NCBI GenBank assembly: GCA_951217055.1
Contig: OX578286.1
Location: 30,448,720-30,512,719 of the forward strand
Direction: 5' to 3'
Origin: Gerris lacustris
Lineage: Eukaryota > Arthropoda > Insecta > Hemiptera > Gerridae
DNA: 64,000 nt
A program made the translations under genes and the position numbers. Shown in pieces: positions 24,280 through 38,464 of this stretch. The notes beneath the pieces were generated by a model that was not told the origin of the DNA, did not search any database, and worked only from the letters and a program-made list of their open reading frames with translations. Numbering within the stretch: position 1 is the first letter of the stretch; each line of letters starts with the position of its first letter.

Positions 24280-24400
24280 TTATAAAGAAAGATAGTATTT
24301 TAATGTCTCAAATTTAGATTTTTAGACGATGGATTTACACATTTAAAGGTCTCATGTGGCCAAAAAAGTGTTTTTTTAAAAAATTTAGTCTGTAGTCTAA
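24280..24400 (-). repeat. R2 fragment
   Basis: AGAAAGATAGTATTTTAATG, GATGGATTTACACATTT and AAAAAAGTGTTTTT occur in R2 reverse order, diverged. Confidence 0.45.
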
Positions 24401-26190
24401 AATGTCGAGGACTAGTCCGTCCTCTGTAGTCTAGAGCGACGAATAGTACGAATAGTCTGTCATCAGTAGTAGGTAGTCTACAACAGTGGCGGATCTAGAT
24501 CTTGCGGGGCCCTGGGCGAGATAAAATGGCGGGGCCCCCTAGGATAGAGCGGGGATTGCTGATAAAAAACAAAGTAACTTAATAATAAACCACTTACGGC
24601 AAATTCCCTTCATTTAGGGCCAGTCAAACATTTTTGCTCTCAAAATAATTCAAAACTTTTAAAATAATTACAATTCTGCTCATGATTTTAATCTAACATA
24701 TTATTTGAACAAAAACCCCTCAAATTATATAGTTTTCAACTAATCATCATTTTCTTCGCAATCGTAATCGAAAAGAAACATTTTCATTTGTAAAGATTAA
24801 GTTCTATATATTCTCAGCTTATAACTTTCCATTTTAGTGCCGAGTTTTTAGTTCAATTTCCAAAGACACATTTTAAGGGGGGTCCGGGGGTCCTCCCCCG
24901 GAAAATTTTGTAAATATGACCTCTCAAAACAGCGTTTTTATGCATCTCTGAGGTGAAGTTTCTCTTTGACATCAATTGGTAAAACTGCACTAATTGGCCC
25001 AATTATTTCGTACTGTCCGATATACTTAGTTTTTTTTACTATTCCTTTTTACAGGATTTGTCTTTTTTACATATCTCTGTAAATTGTCATACGATTAAGG
25101 TTATGTAGTATCTCGATAAATTCAGTATTTTATTTATTTGTTTTTAAAATAATACACGAAATGTCACGTTTTTAGGGTAATGATAGAAGTTTATTGATAG
25201 GTCAGGTCAAAAAGAACTAAACTCAACCTAAACTTACCATATCCTTCCATACTTTTCCCTAAAATTAAAAAAAATTGAATATATCGAGATGCTACAACCG
25301 AAATCGTTTTTGTAATGTAAAAAGGAACAGTTTGAAAAAACCGAATTAAATTGTTGAATTTGTTGGGTCAGTGAGGGGTGAAAAAATAATAAAAGTGAAT
25401 TAAATTGGACGTTTAGATATAGGTGGGGCATATAATGAAGATTTACCCCACAGAATAAATAACAAAATCGTCATCATTTTGAAAAGGGGGAGGGTGAGAA
25501 AACACTAGGACGTTAAGTCACTTAATTTTATATGGAGCGGGGCCCCGCAGGCTATCTTAAACATAAAAAAATATTAATCTATATTTTATAACTTATTTAT
25601 TCGACTTTTTTATAGCGAGGGGCCCCGCGAAAAGATAGTTAGGTATTAGGCTCTACCATGTCACCTAAATTCCTGAATTTTATAATTTTTATATTTCATG
25701 TTTTGTACATGGCACGGGGCCCCGCGGACAATCTTTACTATGAACTATAAATTTGCCTGTAAAGTATAAGTATTTTATTTTAATTTTCTATGGCGCGGGG
25801 CCCTCCAAGGCGCGGGGCCCAGGGCGGTCGCCCCCCTCGCCCCCCCCCCCCCCCCCCCCTGGATCCGCCCCTGGTCTACAACAATAACAACGAGGACACT
25901 AGACTGTCAACACTCTGAAGTCTACAACGACGTCTAGTCTGCCATCAGTAGTATGTCGTCTACTACAAGGACCAGTCTGTCATCTGTAGTCTACAACGAC
26001 GAGGAGTAATCCGTCGTCTGTAGTCTACAACAACGACGACTAGTCTGTCATTAGTAGTAGGTAGTGTACAACGACGAGGACACTAGTCTGTTGTCTATAG
26101 TCTTCAACAACGACGACTAGTCTGTCCATTAGTAGTCTGTAGTCTACAACGGCGAGGACTAGTCTATCGTATGTCGTTTGAGTTGATTAT
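24400..26190. repeat. Degenerate GTCTACAACGACGAGGAC minisatellite split by a hAT element
   Basis: Irregular units built from GTAGTCTACAACGACGAGGA and CTAGTCTGTC lie at 24400-24483 and 25874-26190. They were one array before the insertion at 24484-25873. Confidence 0.7.
24484..25873. mobile_element. hAT-type non-autonomous element, 1390 bp
   Basis: Ends CAGTGGCGGATCTAG and CTGGATCCGCCCCTG are inverted repeats (13 of 15). The flanks GTCTACAA at 24476-24483 and 25874-25881 are an exact 8-bp duplication. The interior has no transposase but carries repeated GGGGCCCCGC motifs about 80-100 bp apart (near 25540, 25618, 25716, 25797) and a long C-run near the right end. Since the host array also contains GTCTACAA, the termini carry most of the weight. 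Confidence 0.85.
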
Positions 26191-26554
26191 TTGATTTCTG
26201 TGCTTCTACAGCGTAAGAGGTTCCTATCAGTGATTCCTAAATGCAAGTCAGCATTTAGGACTCCAGTAAATGAATTAAATCATCGAGGACTCCTGAAAAT
26301 TAATTTAAATTAAAATCATACCTTTCACATTCTTCACTATTACCAGTGTTTTTAATGGTATAGTATACCCAATTAAAGGTATAGTAACAAAAGAATAATA
26401 CATAAACTGTAAAGTTTTTCTAAACACAAACTAATTTTACAATTTGGCATACAGATCATTTTATTTATCTAAATATAGGTAATAAGATGTACTTAAAAAG
26501 TTTTTGTGATTGAAAATAACAAAGAAATGTTTAATACAAAGATTTTTTTTTAAA

Positions 26555-26644
26555 CTTTTTTTTGCCAGCTATAGTCGCGGACCCCTTATAAACCCCTTCG
26601 CGAAACCCCCAAGGGCCCCGCGAACCACCTTTTGGAAACCACTG
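26555..26644. mobile_element. hAT terminus relic
   Basis: GCGAACCACCTTTTGGAAACCACTG resembles a hAT right end (complement starting CAGTGGTTTCC). A possible left end, CAGTGTTTTTAATGG, lies at about 26345, but the flanking octamers do not match. Confidence 0.35.
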
Positions 26645-27079
26645 ATATAAGATATGGTTTATTTGATAGATAGCTTATATAGCAATAAGCAATGAATGGC
26701 CTTCAGTCACCCTTCAACGTTTATATGATTATGAAGGCAATTGCTTCCACATTATTCTACTAGAGTAGCCTTGAGTCAAGGAAATAATATATTTGCACGC
26801 CCTCTTCATAAATAATACATACTTACTAAACTACACTATTACACGGTAATTGGATAAACGTGTTGAATCAATAATTATCAGAAAGTTTAATGGCAAATAA
26901 AACTTTTTAGTTAAAGAAGGGGAAGATACGCAAAGAATATAAGCTTTGTTTTTTTCAGGCAATCTGAAAATCCAACAGTGATTCTATATAAGATGTATTT
27001 CACTGAAAATTTCCCAAAAATTGAACCAACCTCTAACCACATCAAAAGAATCTCTTTGATACGTAATACACATGTCCCA
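26645..27079. other. Non-coding spacer
   Basis: No gene recognised; the 63-residue minus ORF at 26911-27102 has no known motif. Confidence 0.45.
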
Positions 27080-27215
27080 TCTTCTTTTACTTTCTCAAAC
27101 ACAAAGTATATAATATAATATAAAGAGAAAGCATTGTGAAAGCATTAATAAACAATTTTGGGATCTTTATGAATTTACACGTTTTTATCCCTGAGTCCAT
27201 AATAAAAAGTTTTTG
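27080..27215 (-). repeat. R2 fragment
   Basis: AAGAGAAAGCATTGTGAAAG followed by GAATTTACACGTTTT and CCTGAGTCC, the R2 terminal order in reverse. Confidence 0.5.
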
Positions 27216-27299
27216 AACAAGTAAATTTGGTTAAAAAACAATAATTAAATGACAAATTTATTAAAAATTATATTTAAGTATAATTATATATATGAATAA

Positions 27300-27720
27300 A
27301 CAGGTCAAGTGTGTGCTAGTCAGCACACAGCGAGGGTCCGTAGGCCACACTGTATAGTGTTTAACTGTAAAGTGTATAAACAGTGTTTTTTTTAAATTCT
27401 AAAAAGCTTACATTGAACTAACCTAAGGGTCTGATATTCTTAAAACACACTTTGAAAAAGTATCTTTTTTGCCACTGAACCAGACTACAACCATATAAAT
27501 ACATCGAAAAGACCATAATTATATAAAAAAAAAAAAAAAAAAAAAGTATTTTTGCACTTCACATAAGCGAGATAGAGGGGGGAGGGGCACGTTTCACACC
27601 TACTTCAAACTTGCCTACACTTGCTCTATCAAAGTTATAACCAAACAATTATAAATTTTTGTAATCAGCTCGACGTACCCTTTCATATGGTACCCCTCAC
27701 GGTGTCGAAAAAAAAAATCG
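27300..27720 (+). repeat. R4 dispersed repeat with 5' extension
   Basis: It starts CAGGTCAAGTGTGTGCTAGT, including the palindrome TGTGCTAGTCAGCACA, and continues through CACTGAACCAGACTACAACC to CTCACGGTGTCGAA. The reverse copy at 53405-53690 shares the 5' extension, so that part belongs to the element. It abuts an R2 copy. Confidence 0.75.
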
Positions 27721-28270
27721 GTCCGAGACAACTCAGACAAACTTTCTCATATTATAAGGGTTTATAATTACTTTGCCCAGTATTTTTCAGTTATTAGTTT
27801 TCGTAGGTAAATTGAATTATTATTGAACATTTTATCAAAATGTATCATAAAAATAACTTCTCCTCGGCGGGGAATTGAACCCAGCCCCTCTTCGTCCACG
27901 TTTAAAGTTATTTATTATTACTAGATACGTCTACATCGTTAGATTCGTATATTTAAATTGACTACATTTAAGAATGTTTTAATAAAAATCGTCGGAACCG
28001 TTTTTGAGAATTTTTTTTTTTTTACTTTTTTGTTTTTGGGGGATAGCGCACCCAAATATGGGGCTAAAATTAATTTCTGGATTGCGCTTGAGGTATGATT
28101 TTTCTGAACATGCATGCCAAATTTCGTCGTAATCGGCACAGTAGTTAAGACTCCAAACGTCTGCACAGACGACAGACGAAAGAAGACAAAAAAAAAACAC
28201 TTTTTTGGACTCAGGGGACCTCGAATTTTTGCGACATCACAATACTTTCTCTTTATATATGAGTAAGTAA
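27721..28270 (+). repeat. R2 dispersed repeat, near full length
   Basis: From CGGTCCGAGACAACTC to CTTTATATATGAGTAAGTAA, with the complement of a degenerate B box (GGTTCAATTCC) near 27869. ORFs on the minus strand are chance readings. Confidence 0.8.
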
Positions 28271-28504
28271 AAAAGCAGTAAGACAACTGTTGCCGTATAC
28301 CCATACGCTCGACGCGACTGCTCAGATATTTTTCAAAAGCGTTTTTTTGGACTCAGGCCCTGACTCTCAGGGCCCTTTAAAAATAATTGTAAATTCATGA
28401 CGAAACATTCTTCCTATATTCCTACATGAGAAATCATCTACAGGGAAACAACCACAAACACAAGTACGAACAAAACATTCTCACCAATACATAGTAAAAT
28501 ACGT

Positions 28505-29095
28505 CATAGTCCAGGAGATAACACGCAAAAAAATGTCTGACTAACATCAAGCTAGAATTTTGTTTACATGTTAATCTTTTAGTGCCTTTTAAGAATAAGT
28601 GGTCAGCTAAGTTCGTCTGCGGGACATAGCTTGGCAATAGGCATTTGAAAAAAACAAACCGATGAAGAGCGGCCATGTCTCACTCTTTATGGTGGACAAT
28701 GTGACTTTCATGATCCTGAGTACAAAAATTAGTTAGTATGCAAAAATTAAAGTTGATGTTAATTTGTCAATTAATAGGTTAGTTATTTAAATATTACTCC
28801 AAATCAAAGTGCTCACCTAGTAAGAGACAAACTAAAATCAAATTGATTTTTGGTCTACTAATTAATTTCGTAGTCAGGAACAAGAAAATCATATTGTCCA
28901 TCGTAATTGGCGGTTCATGGCCGTTCTCCACCAGTTTGTATTTTTTCAAATGCCTATTGCCAAGCTATGTCCTGCAGATGAACTTAGCCAACCACATATT
29001 CTTAAAAGACACTAAAAGATTAACTTATACACAAAATTCTAGCTTGATGTTTGTCAGACACTTTTTTGCACGCTATCTCCTCCACAAATATGTAA
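28505..29095. mobile_element. R3 foldback element
   Basis: Same inverted arms as 12405-12980: TTCGTCTGCGGGACATAGCT in the left arm and AGCTATGTCCTGCAGATGAA in the right. ORFs at 28434-28676 (-) and 28843-29220 (+) are similar to each other (FFKCLLPSYV) only because the element is palindromic. Confidence 0.8.
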
Positions 29096-29222
29096 TTAAG
29101 TATGTACTCCTTCAATATGGAGGCAATTTAACAAATCTGACGAGTTCTTTAGCCAATATAATCGGTCCAGCATTTTCAACATGGCGGCCATTTAAGTGTT
29201 TTTTTAGCTATAACGTCTGACC

Positions 29223-30516
29223 CAGGGCCGGCCCGAGCGTAAATTTTCACCCGTGCGAGTTGCTATTTTGGCGCCCCCCCCCCCCCCCCCCAATAACTTT
29301 TGAATCAAGAGTTAAGAACATGAAACTTTCGCCGTATTCAATATTTTTTTTGACGCGCATACAGGAAAAGTATAGCGAACTCAAAATCTTAAGCCGTTCA
29401 AATCCAAAATGGCGGATAATTCAAGTCCCGTGAACATTTTTTTTTTAAATTTTGAGTGGGATATCAAATGAAAGGTATTAAAGAGTAGATTTCAAAACTA
29501 TACAGCACTTAGGAAAATTGTTCAATTTTTAACGCCAATTCAATTTTTGTCAAAATTTGTGTCCCCCCCCCCCCCCCCCCAAAAAAAAACAACACATTTC
29601 TGCAGTTACGTTTACTAAAATAATATGCGGTCTGCTGGGCCAAAGAATAACTAAGTATATAGCAATTTGATCTGGTTAACTGGGAATCCAAAATAGCGGA
29701 TAATTCATAATACATTTTGGTCACGATATATAATGAAATGTATTAAAACGTAGATTGCAAAAATGTATAAAATTTAAATTACCTTGTCGTTATAACCGAT
29801 AAAAAACATTTTCACCCCCCTGGGGGTTCCGAGATTTTGGATGAGGAAAGAGGGGAAAAAGGTCCACTTCGGAGGTTCACTTTCTGCGTAATATATGATT
29901 TAATATGACACTAAAAAGCAGGGAGGTGTAGTTAAATAAAACTGAACAAAAATTAAAAAGATTTTAAAAGGGTTTGATTTAATCTTATCTGGCCTGATGC
30001 TTATCTTAAGTAGATAACAAATCCAGGTGTCCCTACTATCTTTAGACAAAGTATTCCTATCACTCTCTATCTAGTAGAAGTCCTACTGCACTCTTTCCTC
30101 CTTACTTATTTATTAACTTCTATTCTCTCACTCATGTATAGATCTGCATATTCATCCCTCTTATCTCCCTTACCACACACCCCTCCGATATATTTATTTT
30201 TTATTCGTTTTATTTCAAACTCGAAAACAACAAAATGACTTAGTGGTTCCGTCTTAAACAGTTCTTACTAATCTAATATTTATATCGTATAGAGTTATTA
30301 AGTATAAATAATTCATTATTTTCATTTATTCTAATAAGACCTGTTGTGATTACTGACGAATTCTTTTATTCAATAATGTTTGAGTTATGAGGTTGTTTTT
30401 TTTAGTTCTATAAAAAAACTAAGGGCTATTTTTTTTTATTTTTGCCACATTGGCGCCCCTGCCAATCCAGCGCCCTGTGCGGTTGCACGGCTTGCACGGC
30501 CCTCGGGCCGGCCCTG
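29223..30516. mobile_element. hAT-type non-autonomous element, 1294 bp
   Basis: Perfect 15-bp inverted ends CAGGGCCGGCCCGAG / CTCGGGCCGGCCCTG. The flanks GTCTGACC at 29215-29222 and 30517-30524 are an exact 8-bp duplication. C-runs occur at 29271-29291 and 29563-29580. No transposase ORF. A related interior is seen at about 60440-60740. Confidence 0.9.
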
Positions 30517-30524
30517 GTCTGACC

Positions 30525-31039
30525 CGTTTTTTATAATCACGTTCTAAGATATAAACACTTAATGTACATGAGAAAGTCAGATTTCACAAAGACCTCTAAA
30601 TATTGTTTTAACCTACTATCACAAATAACACAATCAAAACTGTATTATTACCGGAGAAATCAAAAGAACTCTTATCTAACAAAGATAAGATAACATTCAA
30701 TGTTAACCTAAATAAAAATTCTCTTGTAACATAAGGTCATAGTTTTTTTAAATAATTTTTAATTGTTTTTAATAGTTTCATTAATGTCAATTGTTATATC
30801 GTAGATACGATATCGCTTTAAGAAAGATAATATCGTTTTAGAAACGATAATATAACTCGGAAAAGCGAATCAGGCAGAACTTAAGCAGTGGAATACTGTC
30901 TCCACAATAACTAGATTAAGGCGGAAATGTATTTGAACCACAATCATTCATAATATCAGAGCCGTAAAGATATATAATTTGTTTCTTTTTACGATTTTCT
31001 TATTTTAAAGCCTATAAAAATCATAGTCCGCAAATCATA
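30525..31039. other. Non-coding spacer
   Basis: No gene recognised. ATACGATATCG/GAAACGATAAT-like words recur near 30800-30850. Confidence 0.45.
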
Positions 31040-31300
31040 GTCAGCGCCCCCAAATTTGGAGCTAAAATTCATTTCTCGATTTCGCCTCGGGGTATGATTT
31101 TTCTGAACATGTATGCCAAATTTCGTCAAAATCGGCCCAGTAGTTTAGGCTCCAGGCGTCTGCACAGACAGACGACGGGCAGACATTTTTTAAAAACCAC
31201 TTTTTTGGACTCAGGGGACCTCAAAATGTGTAAATCCATCAAAATCTCAAAATCGAATTTTCGCGCCATCACAATACTTTCTCTTTATATGAGAAAGTAA
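31040..31300 (+). repeat. R2 dispersed repeat, 3' half
   Basis: From GCGCCCCCAAATTTGGAGCT to CTTTATATGAGAAAGTAA; closely matches the consensus. Confidence 0.8.
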
Positions 31301-31499
31301 AAAAACCTACCTTCTATAGGAGGTGGTTAGAGGCCTCTAACCGCACCTCTAACTCTCATTTTTTCCCCCTGACTTTTTGGACCCTCATCTTTCCCTCATC
31401 TTTTTGGGTAGGTTTTAATAGTTCCTTTAAAATGAGATTTGTAGTACTGTTAGTACACGCCTTGAGCTACAAGATGGTGTTGCTAACTCAATTTCTACA

Positions 31500-31617
31500 A
31501 AAAAGTGACTCTCATCCTTTTTCCCGTGTACCTTTCTTGTGAACCATTCTGATAGAATGGTAGTCTGATAATGGTAGTCTTCTGGCTTGATGGTTCAAGC
31601 CAAAAGCTGGTTAAACT
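31500..31617 (+). repeat. R6 repeat, copy 1
   Basis: CTTGTGAACCATTCTGATAG and the hairpin GGCTTGATGGTTCAAGCC, then AGCTGGTTAAAC. Copy 2 lies at 32705-32828 in the same orientation. Confidence 0.6.
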
Positions 31618-31959
31618 AGGGTTACCATATTTCAAATCTAAAAAAACAGGGGACATTTTTAGGGGGGTCAACATTTTGAAAAAATGAATGTAAAATGGTG
31701 AAAATTGTCGCTATCTAAGATCAAATTTTGTTATTTATTTTAATGAATTCTGTGCAAATTTTTTTTTTAATAAAATAATACATATTTCTTTTTAAATTTT
31801 TGCATTTAAAAAAAATTGTACATTGACCTATATTATATATAGCTGCTGTACATAGGTTGAGGTTATATAACAGATTAAGTTTTACTTAATCTGTAGTATT
31901 TTATTAAAAAAATAACAAAATGAAATGGTAAATATGTCTTATTCTTAAATTGTGTATTG

Positions 31960-32575
31960 TATTTTAACTTTCTCATATAAAGAGAAAATATTGCGGTGGC
32001 GTGAAAATTCGATTTTGATGGATTTACACGTTTTGAGATCCCCTGAGTGCAAAAAAGTGGTTTTTAAAAAATGTCTGCCTGTCGTCTGCCGTCTGTGCAG
32101 AAGCCTGGAGTCTAAGCTACTGGGCTGATTTTGACGAAATTTGGCATATATGTTCAGAAAAAGCATACCGCGAGGTGAAATCGAGAAATGAATTTTAGCT
32201 CTACATTTGGGGGCGCTACCCCCCAAAATCTCTGAAAAAAGTGAAAAAAAAATATTTCTCGAAAACGGTTCCGACGATTTTGATTAAAAAATTCTTAAAT
32301 GTAGTCCATTTAAATACGGATCCAACGATATAAGCAGTTTTTCCGGGAAAAATCTAGTTCCCGAGAAAATACATAGCTTAAATGACGGAGAGATCCCGGG
32401 TTCGATTCCCCGCCCAGGAGAAGTCATTTTTATGGTAAATTTGGATATAATTTTCAATAATAATTAAACGTACTTACAAAAACTAATAAATGGATAACAT
32501 TGGCTAAGTAATTATGAACTTGTATATGAGAAAGTTTGTCTGAGTTGTCTCGGACCGATCTTTTTCTTATCATTT
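31960..32575 (-). repeat. R2 dispersed repeat, full-length reverse copy
   Basis: From CTTTCTCATATAAAGAGAAA through an exact B box (GGTTCGATTCC, about 32399) to GTTGTCTCGGACCG. Together with the forward copy at 31040 it brackets R6 copy 1. Confidence 0.8.
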
Positions 32576-32704
32576 ATAGTGAGTTTAAAAAAACTATCGA
32601 TAGTTTTCGATAAAGTATCATTTTGTAAGATTCGATAAAGTATCATTTAAGTGGGGGGGGGGGGGGTTGAGTTTAAAAAACTATCGATGGTTGGAACTAT
32701 CGAT

Positions 32705-32828
32705 AGTTCTCCGCCTCTAACGTTCATCCTTTTTCCTGTGTACCCTTCTTGTGAACCATTCTGAAAGAATGGTGGTCTGATAAATAGTAGTCTTTTGGCT
32801 TGATGGCTCAAGCCAGAAGCTGGTTAAA
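32705..32828 (+). repeat. R6 repeat, copy 2
   Basis: CTTGTGAACCATTCTGAAAG, a GGCTTGATGGCTCAAGCC hairpin and AGCTGGTTAAAC, about 90% like copy 1. Confidence 0.6.
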
Positions 32829-34224
<1,396 letters not shown>

Positions 34225-34375
34225 TTCACCCCGCGCTCCGCGCGGGGCTCATGCTAGGCATTAGGGGCTATGTTTTCTATAATCACGTAGGCCTAGCAAT
34301 TAAATTAAATTTCTAAATAGTTTTGGTTTCCAAAGCCTTCTAGAAATAAAATCAGGACTATATTACACATCATTA
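34225..34375 (-). repeat. R5 dispersed repeat, reverse copy
   Basis: CACCCCGCGCTCCGCGCGGG, TAGGCCTAGCAATTAAATT and CCAAAGCCTTCTAG mirror 3985-4140. Confidence 0.6.
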
Positions 34376-34379
34376 GACT

Positions 34380-35434
34380 GGGAAGTCATTGAAAAATTAT
34401 CAACCATGATGGTGATTAATTTAATTATACCAGCCTCTTCTCTCAATATGGCTGTTACAGTAAATATTTAATAATTCTAGTTCTGGGAAAAATTAATAAA
34501 ATAATAATACTCGATTTAAAGAGCATTTGTGTGAGGTGTAAGCGCCCTAATCAGAAATTAAATCGGTCAACAATTGCGGATGCCATAAGCCCTCAAAGTC
34601 AAATATCTTTTTTTTAAAAAAAAAACAATTTTAGCTTATTTAAGGTAGAACCGATGGAGTTACGACAAAAAGTCATAATTTTTGTCGAGGGAATTTTTCC
34701 AGTCGGGTTGGGCCAATTTCCGACCAAACGCAAAAAACCGTGAGTCTCTAGGTGGTCTAGATCTAGAAGTACCCAAACGTTTTGAATAGCGAGTCTGTGG
34801 GGTTTGTTTACGGTGAGTCAAACAATAGTTTTTTGTTTTTTATACATTTTATTTTATAAAATTGTTAATAACTTTGGTTCTACTTAATATTTTTCGATGA
34901 AACAAGCCTACAAATTGCGCTCATCTCTGAAAAAAAAATTAATCGATATCGGTTAACTAGTTTTGCGCCTATAAATTTTGACTGGGGCGACACATACACG
35001 AAAAAGTTAAGGCCGGATTCGGTTTTCAGAATGTATAAAATGAAAAAGTATCCAAAAATTTTTCAATTCTGACAAATGTACAGACAAAACTTTAATTTTA
35101 TATATATAGATAAAGAAAGAGTAATTGCAATCACTACTTGAATGAGGTTATTGTAAGAGATTTAATAGAGTTAAGTGGATTGCCATATTATGACGTGAGT
35201 TTGACTTCAAGGTCTTAAAGCTATATATAAAAATAAATATACTAGATAAACTTATAACTGATAACTGATAACATTATCCACCGTCAGTTTATACCCTCTC
35301 TTATCAAATTCTGCACTAAACTTAACAGCTTCTCTAACATTTTAAAAGAAGGAGGTTAAGAAAAACAAAAATACGACGTATAGTTACTTATAGCAGCGGG
35401 CATACTGAGAGCTACGCTATGTTCGGTGTAAGTA
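34380..35434. other. Non-coding spacer
   Basis: No gene or repeat boundary recognised. Confidence 0.5.
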
Positions 35435-35995
35435 CGAAATAGACTGTCAATTGGTTTGTCACATAGCTTCCTCGTATCCTATCACGTACATTATTGATTT
35501 TATACTTTTTCAAGCCATTAATTTTGTTTAATTGTTTCCCCCGTTTTTTAATCTGTCAAAATGGTTTTGATATTTTACATGAATTGAAGTATCAGTTTAG
35601 CAAAAGTTAAAGAGCGTAGACGGTTGAAATTAATCTGGTGCTATCTGCCGGCTACTTTTGACAAACTATCCAAATTTCATAAAAATCAGATGAGTACTTT
35701 TGAAGGTATAGGTGTAAATAAATGTTTGTTTGTGCGCGTGTGAAATAGAAACAAATAGACGCAGAAGATTGCAACTTATATGGGACCAACAATGGGCTAA
35801 TTATGACCTACCATACAAATTTCATTAAAATCAGACGAGTAGTTTTTGAGATATGTTGGTGTTGGTTCGCAAAATTTGAGAGACAGACCGACAGACAGAC
35901 ACCGAACCAAAAAATGTTCCCTGATGTCTAAAACGGATTTTTGTTTTGGAATTTTTGAAATCGGTGACATAAAATATTTTCGTTGAATAATGGTA
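35435..35995 (-). repeat. R1 dispersed repeat, near full-length reverse copy
   Basis: From GACTGTCAATTGGTTTGTCA to AATTTTTGAAATCGGTGACAT, with the (GACA)n block ACAGACCGACAGACAGAC near 35882. Confidence 0.85.
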
Positions 35996-37769
35996 TTGAC
36001 AACTGATGTATTTACATATGGATTAGTTTATCTACATTTAGAAATTATGATTTCACTTTTAACTTGTTTGTTTGTTTTACTGATGAATCATTATGGCAAC
36101 CGTTGTGGAGGTTACATGTCATGTGTGAATATGACATTATAGATTTAGACATTAAACAAAAGTTAGTGAATGAAATGTGTATTAGCACCAACCTTATTTA
36201 CTTGTGCTTTATCTAGGGCAACACTGGAGGGAATCATGAGAGTTCATGATTCCCTTATTTTTCATTATTCCCTACTCCCTGTTTAATCCGACTAAGTGCA
36301 ATGAGTAACTTCCCTCCCTGTAAACTAGGGAGGAAAGTTCACTTTTTCTCCCTGCTGGAGGTAAACTTGCCGACATGAAGTGGGCTCACCTTTCTTTTCT
36401 TATTTTCCCTATTATTTTGTAACTCTATTTTGACATTTTCATGTCTTTACTTTGGCACATATAAACTCGAAAAGCGTTACCAAAAAACGATACCAAAAAG
36501 CTTTTTTCTATATTTCGGCACTGGGCACTGATGATGGCTTTATGAAGGCTGAAAGCTGCTTTGGCTAATAAAGAAGTTTATTTCCTTTATTACATATAAG
36601 TTGTATTTTCCTTTCTTTGTGATATTTTCTAGATCACTGATGATTCTCATGCTCCGATATAATAAATCTTTATAAAACGTGGTCTTAATAATTTCCCGCC
36701 TAAACTCTAGAATATTGCAGGTTATGCAACTTCAAGTCTAAAAAATAACTACCCACAACATTTACAATTCTAAATTAAAACTGAATTGAGATATTAAAAT
36801 AAACTCGTAAATGTTATAATGCACAGACTTTAAAAAAACAAAAAAAGATATAAAAGAAAGAAAAAAAAATAGCTATTAATAAATAATAATAATGCTTCAA
36901 AGAAACGCACTCGTAAATAAATCGTTTAAGGAAATTCTAAATTAAGACTTATGTTTATTTCAAAAGGGTAAAGTAATTTATTCGCTTTCAGTTTAAATAA
37001 ATTACAAAATAAAAAGGCAACACTGGTTTTCTTTGAAACAAAACAAAACAAGAAAAAAAAAACGCGGACTGATTTATACTCTGTAAATTACAATGGGAGA
37101 AGCTTAAGTCACGTTTCAGTGTTGTTTTAGATGTTCTTTTTGGTCTTGTTTTAGATTTTTTTCGATATTGAGGAGTTTAGTTGTGTGGATGGGTATTTGG
37201 CTCTTTATCTCAGGCAGTTGAAGTTGAAGGAGGTTGAGCGGATTTAAATTTAGCCACGGGATTCAAATACCAATCTAGTATAAGGACATCACCCTCAACC
37301 AAACGCAATGTATAAATGGCCTGTTATGTTGGCTACAGTGTTAAGTTAAAGCTGGCATCGTATAAAATCGTATTAATTATTTAGTAACAACAAAAAAAAT
37401 TAGTAAATTTTAATTTCATTAAAAAAAAAAAAAAAAATAGAAATTAAAGTTAGTTGGACACCGACAGCATAAGAAAATGTATTGGTTTTAAAAATTGCAT
37501 TTTTTTAATTGGCAACACTGGTGCGAATTTATTCTTTAATGAACTTGGCGAGTAATTCAATTACAGTATGGGATCATCGATCATTGGTGAAACAACTAAA
37601 TCAGTTAACGAAAATAAAATACTGAAGGGTAAACTAGCCCAATAGTTGGCATTGAGCCATTTGCTGCACTTATCTTATAATAATAGCTATACTAAATAAG
37701 TTTTTGTAGTTTTATTGACGTAACATTGGTGACTGACCCTTTCTAGAAAGTGTGTGTAAGTAGTCTCTG
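35996..37769. other. Non-coding DNA
   Basis: GGCAACACTGG occurs three times (about 36218, 37017, 37510), and a third hammerhead-like word pair (CTGATGATGGC near 36538, then GGCTGAAAGC) occurs at 36538-36560 without a proper cleavage triplet. No exon could be supported. Confidence 0.4.
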
Positions 37770-38272
37770 AATAGAGTGCACTGGAAGACCCCAAGAAGGT
37801 GTCAATCAGTTGTAGTTGTAGTTATTGACATGGTCCAGAAATTGGCACGTTATAGCTCTAACAAAGTGCACTGGATGACACCGCATGAAGGTGTCAATCA
37901 GTTCTAGTTATTGACATGGTCCAGAAATTGGTACGTTATTGCTCTAACAAAGTGCACTGGAAGACACCAAGAAGGTATCAATCAGTTGAAGTTATTGACA
38001 TGGTCCAGAAATTGGTACGTTATTGCTCTAACAAAGTGCACTGGAAGACACCAAGAAGGTATCAATCAGTTGTAGTATTGACATGGTCCAGAAATTGGTA
38101 CGTTATTGCTCTAACAAAGTGCACTGGAAGACACGAAGAAGGTGTCAATCAGTTGAAGTTATTGACATGGTCCAGAAATTGGTACGTTATTGCTCTAACA
38201 AAGTGCACTGGAAGAGACCAATAAGGTTGTCAATCAGTTCTACGTTATTGACATGGTCCAGAAATAGCACAT
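37770..38272. repeat. ~84-bp tandem repeat, ~6 copies
   Basis: GACATGGTCCAGAAATTGG recurs at about 37828, 37914, 37998, 38081, 38163 and 38250, with 82-86 bp spacing. Three units share a frame and give a 28-residue repeat (MVQKLVRYCSNKVHWKTPRR...), but indels in other units shift the frame. Non-coding minisatellite. Confidence 0.85.
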
Positions 38273-38464
38273 AATAGCTATATTATAGTTCTATTCACCT
38301 AAAAACCAACTCTAACCACCAACTTCTCTTATTTGGTTGCATTTAACAGATTGATATGTTCGTAGTAGAAATAAATTTAATCTTAAGAGCCAGCAATGTG
38401 TGTGTGTACTCTATTTTGTATAATTCGACTTATTGATATTGGATTGGCATTCACATTTTCGAGA

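Noticed and set aside
26345..26644. Complete hAT element
   Set aside because: Only the right end is convincing; the octamers beside the two candidate ends do not match.
28434..29220. Pair of similar ORFs on opposite strands
   Set aside because: They are readings of the two arms of the R3 palindrome.
37916..38274. Repetitive 102-residue ORF (MVQKLVRYCSNK units)
   Set aside because: It comes from the ~84-bp minisatellite; indels in neighbouring units break the frame.
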